A stretch of 64,000 nt of DNA from contig OZ242191.1 in assembly GCA_965205915.1 (NCBI GenBank), forward strand, positions 1,488,001 to 1,552,000, read 5' to 3'. This document shows positions 1 to 8,677 of the stretch, piece by piece. Both the position numbers and the translations under genes were made by a program. The stretch is from VXMO01 sp965205915 (GTDB taxonomy: Bacteria; Chloroflexota; Dehalococcoidia; UBA6926). The notes beneath the pieces are model-generated. The model was not told the origin of the DNA. It saw nothing but the letters and a program-made list of their open reading frames with translations, and did not search any database. Position 1 is the first letter of the stretch, and every line of letters begins with the position of its first letter.

Positions 1-312
1 GTTCGCCGCGCCTGCCGCAGACTGGCACAGGTTGAGAAGCGCCTCAACGATGGTCTCCGCCGCCGCCTGCATCCGGCCGGGGATGACATCCATCTCGCGC
101 GTACCGACGTAGGCGAGGCCGAGGATGACGGCCATGGCGAGCCACTGTTGAATGACGGTGGCGCGCAAGGGGTAGCCGAGAACCTCAACGAATGGGTCAA
201 CCTGAAGGGGCGGAATCTCCAGCGGGCCCTTCAAAAAGATGATGCCGAAAACAGTTAAAAGAAGCGTGACAATAATGCTGAACAGCACACGTGGCCGCGC
301 AAGCAGACTCAC
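1..312 (-). CDS. atpB: ATP synthase F0 subunit a, N-terminal part (cut by window edge)
   Basis: Subunit a of the membrane F0 sector forms the proton half-channels beside the c ring. I translated the minus strand from a GTG at 312; the frame stays open to the window edge (104 codons). It shows an N-terminal hydrophobic helix (about residues 8-27), a second hydrophobic stretch around residues 52-64, and a segment REMDVIPGRMQ followed by ETIVEALLNL, the usual subunit a pattern of VPGR..Q then a helix with E..V. The GTG start overlaps the TGA of the AtpZ/AtpI-like gene by 4 bases (GTGA), which supports both the start and translational coupling in an atp operon. The remaining two-thirds, including the essential arginine, lie outside the window. 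Confidence 0.8.
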   Translation of the reverse strand, partial: MSLLARPRVLFSIIVTLLLTVFGIIFLKGPLEIPPLQVDPFVEVLGYPLRATVIQQWLAMAVILGLAYVGTREMDVIPGRMQAAAETIVEALLNLCQSAAGAAN

Positions 313-581
313 TCGTCGTTATCCTTTCGCGTGGGACGCGGCAACAACAGCGGCGCAGCCAATCGATATGCGCCCCAAGCCGCCACAATCAGGCCCAACC
401 CAACCCCCAGTAGTGTGAACAGCGGCGTCACCCCAAGGCGACCATCCACCCAGACTCCGCCAAGCACGCCGCCAACAATGCAGACGGAAACGTACCACCC
501 GAGGCCGAGCAGCCGCACCGCAACCTGCATCGATCTGCTGCCGGTTAACCGCGACATGACACCGCTTGCGAAAGTTATCAC
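309..581 (-). CDS. AtpZ/AtpI-like ATP synthase accessory membrane protein
   Basis: A 90-residue protein with two hydrophobic helices (about residues 19-45 and 52-74). A glycine-rich turn GGVLGGVWVDGRLGVTPLF lies between them, typical of the AtpZ/AtpI family encoded ahead of atpB. Members assist c-ring assembly or have been proposed to move divalent cations; which applies here cannot be read from sequence. The gene precedes atpB with a 4-base overlap. The start used is the first ATG of the frame; a second in-frame ATG eight codons later (MSRLTG) is possible. Confidence 0.7.
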   Translation of the reverse strand: MITFASGVMSRLTGSRSMQVAVRLLGLGWYVSVCIVGGVLGGVWVDGRLGVTPLFTLLGVGLGLIVAAWGAYRLAAPLLLPRPTRKDNDE

Positions 582-650
582 AGACGCATATGCGCGTCAA
601 TATAGGATGGTGCGGCACAAGCCGCGCGTTCGGCCACTCGTCATGCCTTG

Positions 651-656
651 TACAAT
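651..656 (+). promoter_or_regulatory. Possible -10 box (TACAAT) for the Uma2 gene
   Basis: TACAAT followed by GG lies 31 bases ahead of the ATG at 688. The same TACAATGG form recurs ahead of pfkA (52541) and, on the minus strand, ahead of lysR. I see no good -35 hexamer, so this is a weak call. Confidence 0.3.
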
Positions 657-687
657 GGCGGTAGGAAGTCACAGAGGGAATCACGTC

Positions 688-1254
688 ATGGCAACAACAC
701 AACATACGAAGCCACGACCCATTACGGCGGAAGAGCTCCTGAAGCTCCACTCCGAGGGCGTGCGCGGCGAACTTATCCGGGGGGTGCTCTGCGAAACCAT
801 GCCACCAGGACTTGACCATGCAAGAATTGTTGCCAACCTAACCGGAATGATTTGGATGTTTCTCAGGCAAAGCAGAATCGGAGAGCTGTTCTCCGGTGAC
901 CCCGGGATTTGGATTGAGCGAGGCCCCGATACCGTCCGCGCCCCGGATCTCGCCTTCTATTCCGCCGAACGCATGACGCCCGGCCTCAGCATCCCAGGCT
1001 ACGCGGAGATCGTGCCCGATCTTGCCATCGAGGTTGTCTCTCCTAACGACACCGTCACTGAGGTGAACGACAAGGCGAGGATGTGGGTGGCTAGCGGCGT
1101 CAAGCTCCTATGGGTTGTTTGGCCGCGATGGCGCACCGTCGAGATATTCCGACCGGGCGAGAATGTCGTTGAACTAAGCGGCGACGCGATCCTTGAGGGC
1201 CAGGACATCCTGCCCGGATTCTCCACCTCAATCACAGAGATATTTGACGCCTAG
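688..1254 (+). CDS. Uma2 family (DUF820) putative endonuclease
   Basis: A 188-residue member of the Uma2/DUF820 family, which has a PD-(D/E)XK nuclease fold and usually occurs as many small copies in Cyanobacteria and Chloroflexota. Visible family marks are the N-terminal ITAEELLKL, GELIRGVL (the E of the fold), FSGDPGIWI, the catalytic-type APDLAFY (PDL), LAIEVVSPNDT (E of the ExK position) and the C-terminal DILPGFSTSI. The frame is open upstream from 331, but AGAGGGA eight bases before the ATG at 688 and the normal family N-terminus fix the start there. It has its own promoter-like upstream DNA and convergent neighbours, so it appears to be a solitary gene. Biological role is unknown for the family. 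Confidence 0.8.
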   Translation: MATTQHTKPRPITAEELLKLHSEGVRGELIRGVLCETMPPGLDHARIVANLTGMIWMFLRQSRIGELFSGDPGIWIERGPDTVRAPDLAFYSAERMTPGLSIPGYAEIVPDLAIEVVSPNDTVTEVNDKARMWVASGVKLLWVVWPRWRTVEIFRPGENVVELSGDAILEGQDILPGFSTSITEIFDA

Positions 1255-1286
1255 CTGCTAAGGCGCCGCAGGGATTCCCGCCCTCA

Positions 1287-1374
1287 AACCGTCATCCCGC
1301 CCACAAGCCGTCATCCCGCCCACAAGCCGTCATTCCCGCCCACAAGCCGTCATTCCCGCGAAGGCGGGAATCCA
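1287..1374. repeat. Short tandem array of 18-20 bp units ending in a REP palindrome
   Basis: Three units of the form AAGCCGTCATCCCGCCCAC (18, 19 and 20 bp) are followed by a fourth that runs into TTCCCGC-GAAG-GCGGGAA, a 7-bp stem with a 4-base loop (1353-1370). The units equal the left half of the REP element, so the array seems to have grown from a REP head. It lies between convergent genes and could act as a transcript end. Confidence 0.8.
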
Positions 1375-1409
1375 TCCCCCTTGCCTGCGCTGCGGGGCTG
1401 CGTGTCCCG

Positions 1410-2042
1410 CTAATCCTTGCGCTGCTCGCCCTCGAGATCCATGTTGATCTCCTCCACGACGTCGCTGAACGCGGAGAGCTTGCGCAGTTCATCGTCGGAC
1501 ACCCCGGAGTCGCTGCCATCATCTATGTTCAGTTTCTCGACGAAGTCCTTGAACGCGGACAGCTTTCGCAGCTCCTCTTCCGTCACTTCGCGCCGCTCGC
1601 CGTCCTCAGTGTCCCTCGCGAACACGTAGTCGCCGGTTTCGGAGTTGACCAGCACCCCGGCCTCGTCCAGCACCTCATCGGCGGAGTAGATGGGCACGCC
1701 TGCGCGAACGGCCAACGCGACGGCATCGCTTGGCCTGCTGTCGATCTCGATGTCCTTGTCGCCGTGATGAACGATGATCTTGGCAAAGTACGTGTCGTCC
1801 TTGAGACCGGAAATCAGGATGTGACGTATCTCGCCGCCTAGTTCGGGAATAACTAAGTTGAGGAGATCATGCGTCAGGGGACGGGGAACGCGGACGTTCT
1901 GCATCTTGATGGCGATGGATTCCGCCTCTGCGGGGCCGATCCAGATGATGAGGCGTCTTTCCGCCTCCTTCTCTTTAAGGATGACGACCCGCTGATAGCT
2001 GTTGAGGCTCACGCCGATTCTGTCGATCGTCATCTCGATCAT
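1410..2042 (-). CDS. Bifunctional nuclease family protein (DUF151)
   Basis: A 210-residue protein of the DUF151/BFN family. The N-terminal 130 residues carry the family pattern: a substrate-like strand (VVILKEKEAERRLIIWIG), AESIAI, RPLTHDLL, and DSRPSDAVALAVRAGVPIY. Some members degrade DNA and RNA in vitro; the physiological role is not settled. The start is ATG at 2042 because GGAGGT lies six bases upstream; the frame also has an ATG five codons earlier without such a site. The C-terminal tail holds two copies of an acidic motif with ELRKLSAF at its core, separated by about 30 residues, which is unusual for the family. No operon partner is visible. Confidence 0.85.
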   Translation of the reverse strand: MIEMTIDRIGVSLNSYQRVVILKEKEAERRLIIWIGPAEAESIAIKMQNVRVPRPLTHDLLNLVIPELGGEIRHILISGLKDDTYFAKIIVHHGDKDIEIDSRPSDAVALAVRAGVPIYSADEVLDEAGVLVNSETGDYVFARDTEDGERREVTEEELRKLSAFKDFVEKLNIDDGSDSGVSDDELRKLSAFSDVVEEINMDLEGEQRKD

Positions 2043-2141
2043 GCGGCTACCTCCCACTCTTCCTTAGGTTCCCAATTGTACTCCCGCAACCGAGGTGGGA
2101 CAAACGAGAGAAACTTCACCCAAATCCCCCACACCCCCAAC

Positions 2142-2189
2142 CCGTCATTCCCGCTCTCCAACCCGTCATTCCCGCGAACGCGGGAATCA
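2142..2189. repeat. REP-like element, one partial and one full copy
   Basis: A half element (CCGTCATTCCCGC) is followed by a full copy with the palindrome TTCCCGCGAACGCGGGAA (2170-2187). The adjoining phrase GGAGCGCAACCAA recurs after the copies at 43611 and 53869, so the repeated unit is longer than the palindrome. Confidence 0.8.
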
Positions 2190-2255
2190 TAAACCAGGAG
2201 CGCAACCAAACCCCGGAACGCAGCGGACCCCGCCCCCCCTCGAACCCGCCGTGAC

Positions 2256-4826
2256 TCACCCCGCCAGACTGTAACGCGACCCGTTTTCCGTCTTGACGAC
2301 ATCAATGCGCGTATCAAATTGGTTACGGATGTCGTCGATGTGCGTGATAACAAGAATCAAGCCATCGTGAAAAGCGGGGTCATTCCAAAGCGCGGAGATA
2401 GCCTCGATAAGGCGTTCCCGCCCCTCCTCGTCCTGGCTGCCGAACCCCTCATCGATGAAAAGGACAGGAACCTCAGAACCGGCCCGCCGCGCCAACAACT
2501 TGGAGAGCGCAATGCGTAGCGCAAAGTTGATGCGAAACGCCTCGCCGCCGCTGTACATCTCATAGGCGCGAGTATTGAGGATGTCCGCGATGATGACCTC
2601 CAGCGTCTCGACCGTATTACCGGCCTGTGTTGTCCGCTGTGTCTCCAGTCGCAGTGTCATCTCGTTGTTGGTCATACGCCCAAGCAGATCGTTCGCGTCG
2701 TCCTCCAACTCCGGCAGCGCCGTCTCGATCAGGAGAGCCTGTACTCCGCGCGGCCCAAAAGCCAATGCAAGCTCATCGTGAACGGAGGCGCGAGACGCGG
2801 CCTGCCGTTCCTCATCGCGCAGCCTTGCCTTTTCGTCGCGGCGCTCGCCGAGTTGCTGCAACCGCGTGTCGATGCGAACCTTGTCCTCCCCCGCCTCCCG
2901 AATCTCCGACGATAGGGACTCAGCCTCTGACACGGCCTCCTCAGCCTCTGACACGGCCTCATCCATGCCCTCAAGGCCCGCCTCAAGCTCTCTTGCGCGT
3001 ACATTCTGAGTTTCGAGCGACTCCACCGCCCTTTCCAGCCGTACGGTCACATCCACAAGGGCGGACTTGTCCCGATCCACCCGCGCCGAAACCGTGTCCA
3101 AATCGCGCCTCTCGTCTTCCCAGTGGCGTAGCGCCGCTTCCCGCTCCTGCACCGACGTGTGCGCCATCGAGTCATATCCGATCTCAGCAATTCGCGCCCG
3201 CATCACGCGCAGTTCATCAGATTCCTGCGGCAACGCGGTGCGGGCCGTGCGGGCCTTCTCCAACGCAGTGGAGGCCTCTGTCAACCTCGCCGCCGCGTCT
3301 TGCGCCCGCTCCAGTTGCGTCCGAATCGAACCCGTCTGCGAATCTATGCGGGACGACTCCTCACGTAGCGCAGCCTCGTTTTGCTTGATCTCCTTGACGA
3401 GAACGTCGAATTGGCTGCGCAACGCCATGCCATCGGATGTTATCTGCTGCGCCTGAACGGTGATTTCGCCCTTGCGCTGCTGAAAGTGCGCGCGAACACG
3501 CTCCATTCCGTGCTGCCCCAACTGGGTTCCGCACACGGGACAGTCCGCGTCAGAATCCGCGGCAATCACGGCCATTCGCGGCTCCAACTCGTCGCCCTCT
3601 TCTTTCAACGCTGCGAGAGTCGCGCGCATCTCGCCGAGCCGTCCGTTCATCTCATCGCGCTCCGCCCGCCGTTCAGCCAGACCCTGCTCGCGTTCCGTCA
3701 GGCCGGCGCGTTGGGCTGAGGCTGCCGCAAGACTTTCTTGCAGTGCCGCTAGTTGCCCGGCCTGTTCTGCGAGGTCGGCGTGGCTACGCTCCGCGAGCGA
3801 TACGTCGTTTCCCAACTGCGATCGCCTTGCAGTCGCCTCCTGTTCAAGCCGACTCTGCTCCGCAACCAATTGCCCGTGCCTACCTGCCCGGCTACCTAAG
3901 TCAGTCAGCGCCGACCGCGCCGCCTCCAGTTCTCCCCAGCCCGCCTCGATCTCGCCGTCACGCGCCAGCATCGCCTCCGCGCTCTCAACGGCGTGCTGCA
4001 ACGCATCCCTCTGCGTCGTCAGGCCATCCACCTCCTGCGATAGTTCCGCAAGTCGAGCCCGCACTGCGCTCAACTCCCGCTGGCGCTCTCTCATCCCAGC
4101 GACCTTTTCGTGAAGTGCATCGCGCCACTCAGTCGCCGTCGTCAGCCTCTCGCGCAATTCCCCGAGGGCGCGCGCAACCTCCTCAGCCTGACCCTTTAGA
4201 CCCTCTTCTTGCTCAAGCTCGCGGTCGATGGCCTCAATGCGCCCACGCGCCACGTCCCGCCGATTCCGGTCATCCCGCGCCATATCGCGCGCTGTCTGCG
4301 CGTAACGCTCGTATTCGGAGAGGTTCAGAATCTCGCCAAGGATCCGCTTGCGCTCCGCCGGTCGCTGCGACACGAACAGGTCGGCCTTGCCCTGAACCAG
4401 GAACGCGGAGTTGATGAACGTCTCATAGTCCAGGCGAATCGTCTCAACGATTTTCCTGGTTGTCTCGGTAACGCTTCTTTCTGTTAGTACGCGCCAGCGG
4501 TCGCCGTCACGCATCTGGAAATCGCACGTTGTGTTGCCGCCGCTCCGCCGCCTCCGGTGACGTCGCTCAACGCGGTAATCCACGCCGTGCGACCGGAACT
4601 CCAACTGCACCCCCATGTCCGACATCTGCGCGGCGACGAGTTGATCCGCGGAACTGCCCGCGCGGGAACGACCCCACAGCGCCCACGTAATTGCATCCAA
4701 CAGAGAAGACTTACCCGCGCCGTTGGGGCCGGAGAGACAGGCGATGCCAAGCCCCTCAAGTACCAGGGGCTCCTGCCGCCCCCGATACGGCATAAAATTC
4801 TCAAGGGTCAGCTTGAGCGGCAACAT
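2256..4826 (-). CDS. sbcC: SbcC/Rad50-type exonuclease ATPase subunit
   Basis: An 856-residue SMC-like ATPase that with SbcD processes DNA ends and hairpins. Residues 33-40 are the Walker A site GPNGAGKS. Next come a long coiled coil, a zinc hook CPVC at residues 429-432 in the middle, a second coiled coil, the ABC signature YSGGE near residue 758, and Walker B VLFIDEG at about 788 followed by the D-loop region and ITHIDD (H-loop). Order and length fit SbcC/Rad50. The ATG start at 4826 gives the standard N-terminal beta strand LKLTLENFMPYRG. The SbcD nuclease partner is not in the window. The gene runs in the same direction as the MBL hydrolase upstream with a 19-base gap. Confidence 0.93.
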   Translation of the reverse strand: MLPLKLTLENFMPYRGRQEPLVLEGLGIACLSGPNGAGKSSLLDAITWALWGRSRAGSSADQLVAAQMSDMGVQLEFRSHGVDYRVERRHRRRRSGGNTTCDFQMRDGDRWRVLTERSVTETTRKIVETIRLDYETFINSAFLVQGKADLFVSQRPAERKRILGEILNLSEYERYAQTARDMARDDRNRRDVARGRIEAIDRELEQEEGLKGQAEEVARALGELRERLTTATEWRDALHEKVAGMRERQRELSAVRARLAELSQEVDGLTTQRDALQHAVESAEAMLARDGEIEAGWGELEAARSALTDLGSRAGRHGQLVAEQSRLEQEATARRSQLGNDVSLAERSHADLAEQAGQLAALQESLAAASAQRAGLTEREQGLAERRAERDEMNGRLGEMRATLAALKEEGDELEPRMAVIAADSDADCPVCGTQLGQHGMERVRAHFQQRKGEITVQAQQITSDGMALRSQFDVLVKEIKQNEAALREESSRIDSQTGSIRTQLERAQDAAARLTEASTALEKARTARTALPQESDELRVMRARIAEIGYDSMAHTSVQEREAALRHWEDERRDLDTVSARVDRDKSALVDVTVRLERAVESLETQNVRARELEAGLEGMDEAVSEAEEAVSEAESLSSEIREAGEDKVRIDTRLQQLGERRDEKARLRDEERQAASRASVHDELALAFGPRGVQALLIETALPELEDDANDLLGRMTNNEMTLRLETQRTTQAGNTVETLEVIIADILNTRAYEMYSGGEAFRINFALRIALSKLLARRAGSEVPVLFIDEGFGSQDEEGRERLIEAISALWNDPAFHDGLILVITHIDDIRNQFDTRIDVVKTENGSRYSLAG

Positions 4827-4845
4827 GACGCGACCCTACGTAGCC

Positions 4846-6279
4846 TCACGCCACCTGTATAGGCTGTCCGCGCGGCGGCACGTGGACGCTCAGTGGCGCT
4901 CCCGCCAGCGCCTCAACAAATACCTCGGGATGCGCGGAATGTACCGGAATCACATTGCGCGGCGCGATCCGCCGGATCATCGCGACGGTCTCGTCAAACG
5001 TCGCGTGGCCGGAGGAATGGAAATAATTGGCATCCCCGGAATCCTGGCCGGCAATCGTCAGCCCCGCGGCGCGTACCCGACTGAGCACGCCATCCTCGTT
5101 CCCCGTCGCCGCCCGTGACCGGATGTACACGCCGCTCGTGGGCCCCACCGCCTCCACCGACCCCAACTCCGATGCCGATGTCCGCAAGATGTAATCGCCG
5201 CCATTCCCGCGCAGTTCCTCGGGAGAAACCAGTATGGTTGCGTAGCGGCTCCGCACATCTAGTTGCCATGGCATCCCACCGGAGTCCGTCGCCGGCACGT
5301 CCAATATGCGAATCGTGTCGACCTCATCGAGCGCTGGAAACTGTCGCCACACAATGCCCATAGCGTTAATCATGTGCGCATCGGCGAATGACAGGACGAG
5401 TTGACGGCGGGTCATTTCGGCAATCGCGTTGAACGTCAGCAGCCGCTCCATGTCCATCGCGTCAAAGTCCGCGACGATCAGGCCGTCCTGCCCCGCGATG
5501 GGCGCCTTTATCCGCTCATAAACATCGCTCTCCGCCACGGGCGTGACGCCCGTCTCCGTGTGCGCCCCATCGACGACGAGCGCCAAAGGCCGCAACTCCG
5601 CGAACCCCTGCGCAAACTCCTCCATGAGACCCGGCTGCGCGCCATGAAAGCGAATATCACCCGTGTACCCAACCCACCCCTCCGGCGTCTCAACGGCAAT
5701 AGCGGACGCGCCCAGGATGGAGTGATCAACAGGGTAGTGACGCAACGCGCGGCCGCCCAAGGCGCTCGGCGCGATCTGTGTCACCACGGATGCCGGTATC
5801 GCGGTGATGCTGCCTACTCCGAGTGCGCCGGGACTCCCATCCCACCATTCGTGTACGTCCCCAAACGTGTCGATAGGCGCGCCTTGGGGGTTCGCCGAGT
5901 CGTTCTGGGTGAGGAGAAAAGTGTAGGGTCGTTGCATCGCCTGTCGGGATACTTTGGAGCCGGTGTATCCGCCTGGGATGGCAAACACAGTTTCGCTCGC
6001 CTTTTCAGGAGTCGCGATGTCCTGTTTCGCCTTGAGAATGGCGGCGGTCATGACGCTCGCATAGATGTGGGTGGTAAGTGGCAGGTTGGCGATGCCCGCC
6101 GTGTGCTGCGGGTGCGCGTGGCTGATCAACACGCCATCGATGCGCGCCGGCAGAGAATCTGTAGCAGTTGGGTCGCCGCAATCAAACAAAAACGCGCCGC
6201 GCTCATCCTCAACCAAAACCTGAACGACGCCCGGCGTCCCCGCTTCTCCCTGCACCGTAATTCTCACTGCCACCCGCAA
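4846..6279 (-). CDS. MBL-fold beta-CASP hydrolase, RNase J-like
   Basis: A 477-residue protein with the layout of RNase J-type metallo-beta-lactamase/beta-CASP nucleases. It has an N-terminal MBL half, VDHSILGASA and YTGDIRFHG (residues about 188-215), an inserted beta-CASP region, and the C-terminal HSSGHATFDE and NVIPVHSAHPE motifs that complete the metal site. The metal motif reads HAHPQH (residues 54-59) where the family has HxHxDH, so the aspartate that binds the second metal and acts in catalysis is a glutamine. The enzyme may be altered or use one metal. It lies 19 bases upstream of sbcC, same strand. RNA or DNA may be the substrate. Confidence 0.7.
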   Translation of the reverse strand: MRVAVRITVQGEAGTPGVVQVLVEDERGAFLFDCGDPTATDSLPARIDGVLISHAHPQHTAGIANLPLTTHIYASVMTAAILKAKQDIATPEKASETVFAIPGGYTGSKVSRQAMQRPYTFLLTQNDSANPQGAPIDTFGDVHEWWDGSPGALGVGSITAIPASVVTQIAPSALGGRALRHYPVDHSILGASAIAVETPEGWVGYTGDIRFHGAQPGLMEEFAQGFAELRPLALVVDGAHTETGVTPVAESDVYERIKAPIAGQDGLIVADFDAMDMERLLTFNAIAEMTRRQLVLSFADAHMINAMGIVWRQFPALDEVDTIRILDVPATDSGGMPWQLDVRSRYATILVSPEELRGNGGDYILRTSASELGSVEAVGPTSGVYIRSRAATGNEDGVLSRVRAAGLTIAGQDSGDANYFHSSGHATFDETVAMIRRIAPRNVIPVHSAHPEVFVEALAGAPLSVHVPPRGQPIQVA

Positions 6280-6487
6280 ATCCCCCTCAATAAATTGGTC
6301 GACACGTCGGCCCCGAATGCCCCACGACCACCCCTAGAGTCTAGCGGCGCGGGCGGGCAGGGTGGGGCATCGATAACCTCCCTTCTAACCACACCCTTGT
6401 ATATCTAGGTGGATTTGGAGCAAGCGCCGCTGACACGTATACTTGCCGCGACATGTCTTGCCACCAAATACGCGGGGAGGTCCGGCA

Positions 6488-8176
6488 GTGAGCGGTCGAT
6501 GGATACTCGTTCTTGGCGCGCTTTTCGCGCTGTTGCTTGCTGTCAGCGTGGCCTGCGGCGAAGGCGCTCAGAACGACAGCATGATGCTCGGTGGTAGTGA
6601 AGGCTCCAACAGCGGCTCGTCCACAAGATCAAGCCGAGAAAGCGCAGATGAGCCCATCTCCGCACAGATTCAGTCATCCGAGTCTGATTCATTCGATGCG
6701 GACGAGGACATGTCCGAATCGCCGGGAACCGACGGCTCGGACTCGACCCAATTGGAGTTCGGGTATCCGCCCGTCTCCGCCCAGAATCGCCTCATCGTTC
6801 GCATCGTCGATATGACAATTGAGGTTGATGACGTCCCACAGCGGATGGACGATGTCTCCGGAATCGCCGTGCAGCGCGGTGGATGGGTCGTAAGCGAATC
6901 GCGCTCCAGCCTACACGTCGGCAGCATCTCTGTCCGCGTGCCCAGCGCCCAGTTGGATGCCGCCGTGCGGGCCATTTCCGCGCTCGGCCTTGAGGTTCTT
7001 GCGATCTCCTCAACCAGCCAGGACGTGACGGAAGAATACTTTGATGTGCAGGCCCGCATCTCCAACCTGCACGTAACCGCTGATTCTCTCCGCCAACTAC
7101 TTATCCGGGAAGGCGATCTCGAAGACATCCTCGAAGTGCAGCGCGAATTAACCCGCGTCAGCGAGGAGATCGAGATTCTTGAGGGCCGCAAGCGCTACCT
7201 TGAGCAAACCTCGGCCACTTCTCTCATCAACGTCCGTCTTGAACTTGCGCCGGGCTCCATGAATGCCGACGCGGGCCCTGACCTACAGGTCGTCGAGGGC
7301 CGACCGGTCGCGTTCCGCGCCACGTTTACTGAACCGCAGGGCATCGATTCCTACGAGTATTGGTGGGAATTCGGCGACGGGGGCGTATCCGACCGGCGAT
7401 TCCGCACCGCCGTCACGGAGACCACCGGCGAGCGAACCACGGAAGTCGTGTGGTACGCATACCGCTCAACTGATCAATCGCCGTACTTTGTCACATTCAT
7501 GATTCGTGGCACGGGTGACGGCGGTGTCGTGGACGGCGAAGACTCCATCAAGGTCAACGTCGAGCGCGTGCCGACCATCATCGTCTCAACGGAGGACACT
7601 ATCACAGTTCGTGCTAGCGACGAGGTCACTCTCACCGGCGCATTCACGCGCCCTCAAAACGTCTCCAACCTTTCGTATGAGTGGGACTTTGGCGACGGCC
7701 TCATTCCCGTGAGCGGCGACATCGGCGAGGGCGAGCAGGAAATCACGGCCACCCATGAGTACACCATCGACCGATCTCAACCCTATGAGGCTCGCTTCAC
7801 CGTAGAGGGCGAGACGGACTTCGGCGCGCCGCTCATCTCATCGTCGATAGTCCTGGTCTACGTGGAGCCCAGCGCTGAGTGGATCATCGGATTCCTTGAT
7901 ATTCCTGAGACTGCGCGCACCGCCACGCAAGCACTGGGCTATATCGTGCAGGGAATCATCGCCATCGGCATCTGGGTCGTGTTGCTGAGTCCAATTTGGG
8001 GCGCAATTGTCGCCCTCATCTGGTTCCTGCGACGCAAGACATCCAGCGGAATGCCGCCGCGTCCACGCCCGCGGCCGGAACCTGACTCCGGCACGGCAGA
8101 GGCTGAGGATGCCCCAGAACCGGACGCTGAGTCAGGCGATGCAGAGGCTGAATCGGGAGAGCCGCGCGCAAGCTAG
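6488..8176 (+). CDS. DUF4349 lipoprotein with inserted PKD-like domains
   Basis: A 562-residue exported protein. The start is GTG at 6488, with GGGGAGG seven bases upstream; it gives a lipoprotein signal (hydrophobic residues 5-19 ending in VSVAC, cysteine about residue 20). A low-complexity serine/acidic linker follows, then a DUF4349 region: NRLIVRIVDMTIEVDDV, GGWVVSES, SVRVPSAQLDAA, VTEEYFDVQARISNL and a coiled coil. Normally the C-terminal helix follows directly; here two PKD-like beta domains (WEFGDGG near residue 297 and WDFGDGL near residue 401) intervene. A C-terminal membrane span (about residues 485-520) and an acidic tail end the protein. It ends tail-to-tail with the next gene (4-base overlap). 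Probably a cell-envelope protein. Confidence 0.75.
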   Translation: MSGRWILVLGALFALLLAVSVACGEGAQNDSMMLGGSEGSNSGSSTRSSRESADEPISAQIQSSESDSFDADEDMSESPGTDGSDSTQLEFGYPPVSAQNRLIVRIVDMTIEVDDVPQRMDDVSGIAVQRGGWVVSESRSSLHVGSISVRVPSAQLDAAVRAISALGLEVLAISSTSQDVTEEYFDVQARISNLHVTADSLRQLLIREGDLEDILEVQRELTRVSEEIEILEGRKRYLEQTSATSLINVRLELAPGSMNADAGPDLQVVEGRPVAFRATFTEPQGIDSYEYWWEFGDGGVSDRRFRTAVTETTGERTTEVVWYAYRSTDQSPYFVTFMIRGTGDGGVVDGEDSIKVNVERVPTIIVSTEDTITVRASDEVTLTGAFTRPQNVSNLSYEWDFGDGLIPVSGDIGEGEQEITATHEYTIDRSQPYEARFTVEGETDFGAPLISSSIVLVYVEPSAEWIIGFLDIPETARTATQALGYIVQGIIAIGIWVVLLSPIWGAIVALIWFLRRKTSSGMPPRPRPRPEPDSGTAEAEDAPEPDAESGDAEAESGEPRAS

Positions 8177-8673
8177 CGGAACGGCGCAATCGCCAGCGTG
8201 ATTGCGATCGCCAACTGGATGACTGCGAACACCACGCCGAACAGGGTGAAGGCTATTCCGCCAATGAGCAGCGCGACTGCCCAGGAAAAGACCGCCGCCC
8301 CGCCCGCCACAAAGCGCAACGTCGGCGCTCGGCTGCGGTTGGCGGCGATGTGTACGACCTGGCCAATGAGGAAGCCGGCCACTGCCCACATCATCAGGCC
8401 AAGGAAACCTCCAAGAGCCTGTGTAAGGACAGTAACGGCTACCGCCAGCAGGATGCCCGCGCCCATGCCTGCGGCCAGCGCCAACAGGAGGCGTGAGCTC
8501 GTGACCTGCGCGATTGGATTCCGTTCCCAGGAGACGCATGACGGGCACAGGTGTCCGACCGCCGCCTGCACCATGCACTCCGGGCAAATCGGGTCGTTGC
8601 AACGTGCGCAGCGCAGGCCGGTCTCGGTCTGCCTGTGGCGGAGACAGTAAACGGGTTCAGATTGGGCGGTCAT
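8173..8673 (-). CDS. Membrane protein with N-terminal zinc-binding B-box-like motif
   Basis: About 166 residues. The N-terminus has CLRHRQTETGLRCARCNDPICPECM and later HLCPSC, giving a treble-clef or B-box-like cysteine/histidine cluster as found ahead of rhomboid or Yip1-like membrane domains. Three or four hydrophobic helices follow (roughly residues 62-90, 90-110, 125-165). I chose ATG at 8673 (MTAQSEP); the frame extends 11 codons further to an ATG at 8706 and neither start has a clear ribosome binding site. It overlaps the end of the DUF4349 gene by four bases. Function unknown. Confidence 0.6.
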   Translation of the reverse strand: MTAQSEPVYCLRHRQTETGLRCARCNDPICPECMVQAAVGHLCPSCVSWERNPIAQVTSSRLLLALAAGMGAGILLAVAVTVLTQALGGFLGLMMWAVAGFLIGQVVHIAANRSRAPTLRFVAGGAAVFSWAVALLIGGIAFTLFGVVFAVIQLAIAITLAIAPFR

Positions 8674-8677
8674 TCGT

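Noticed and set aside
331..687. N-terminal extension of the Uma2 frame
   Set aside because: The extension overlaps the AtpZ/AtpI gene on the other strand, looks like non-coding translation, and a good ribosome site lies before 688.
5401..6408. 335-codon plus-strand frame opposite the MBL hydrolase
   Set aside because: Shadow frame, arginine-rich, no domain; the minus-strand gene has full family motifs.
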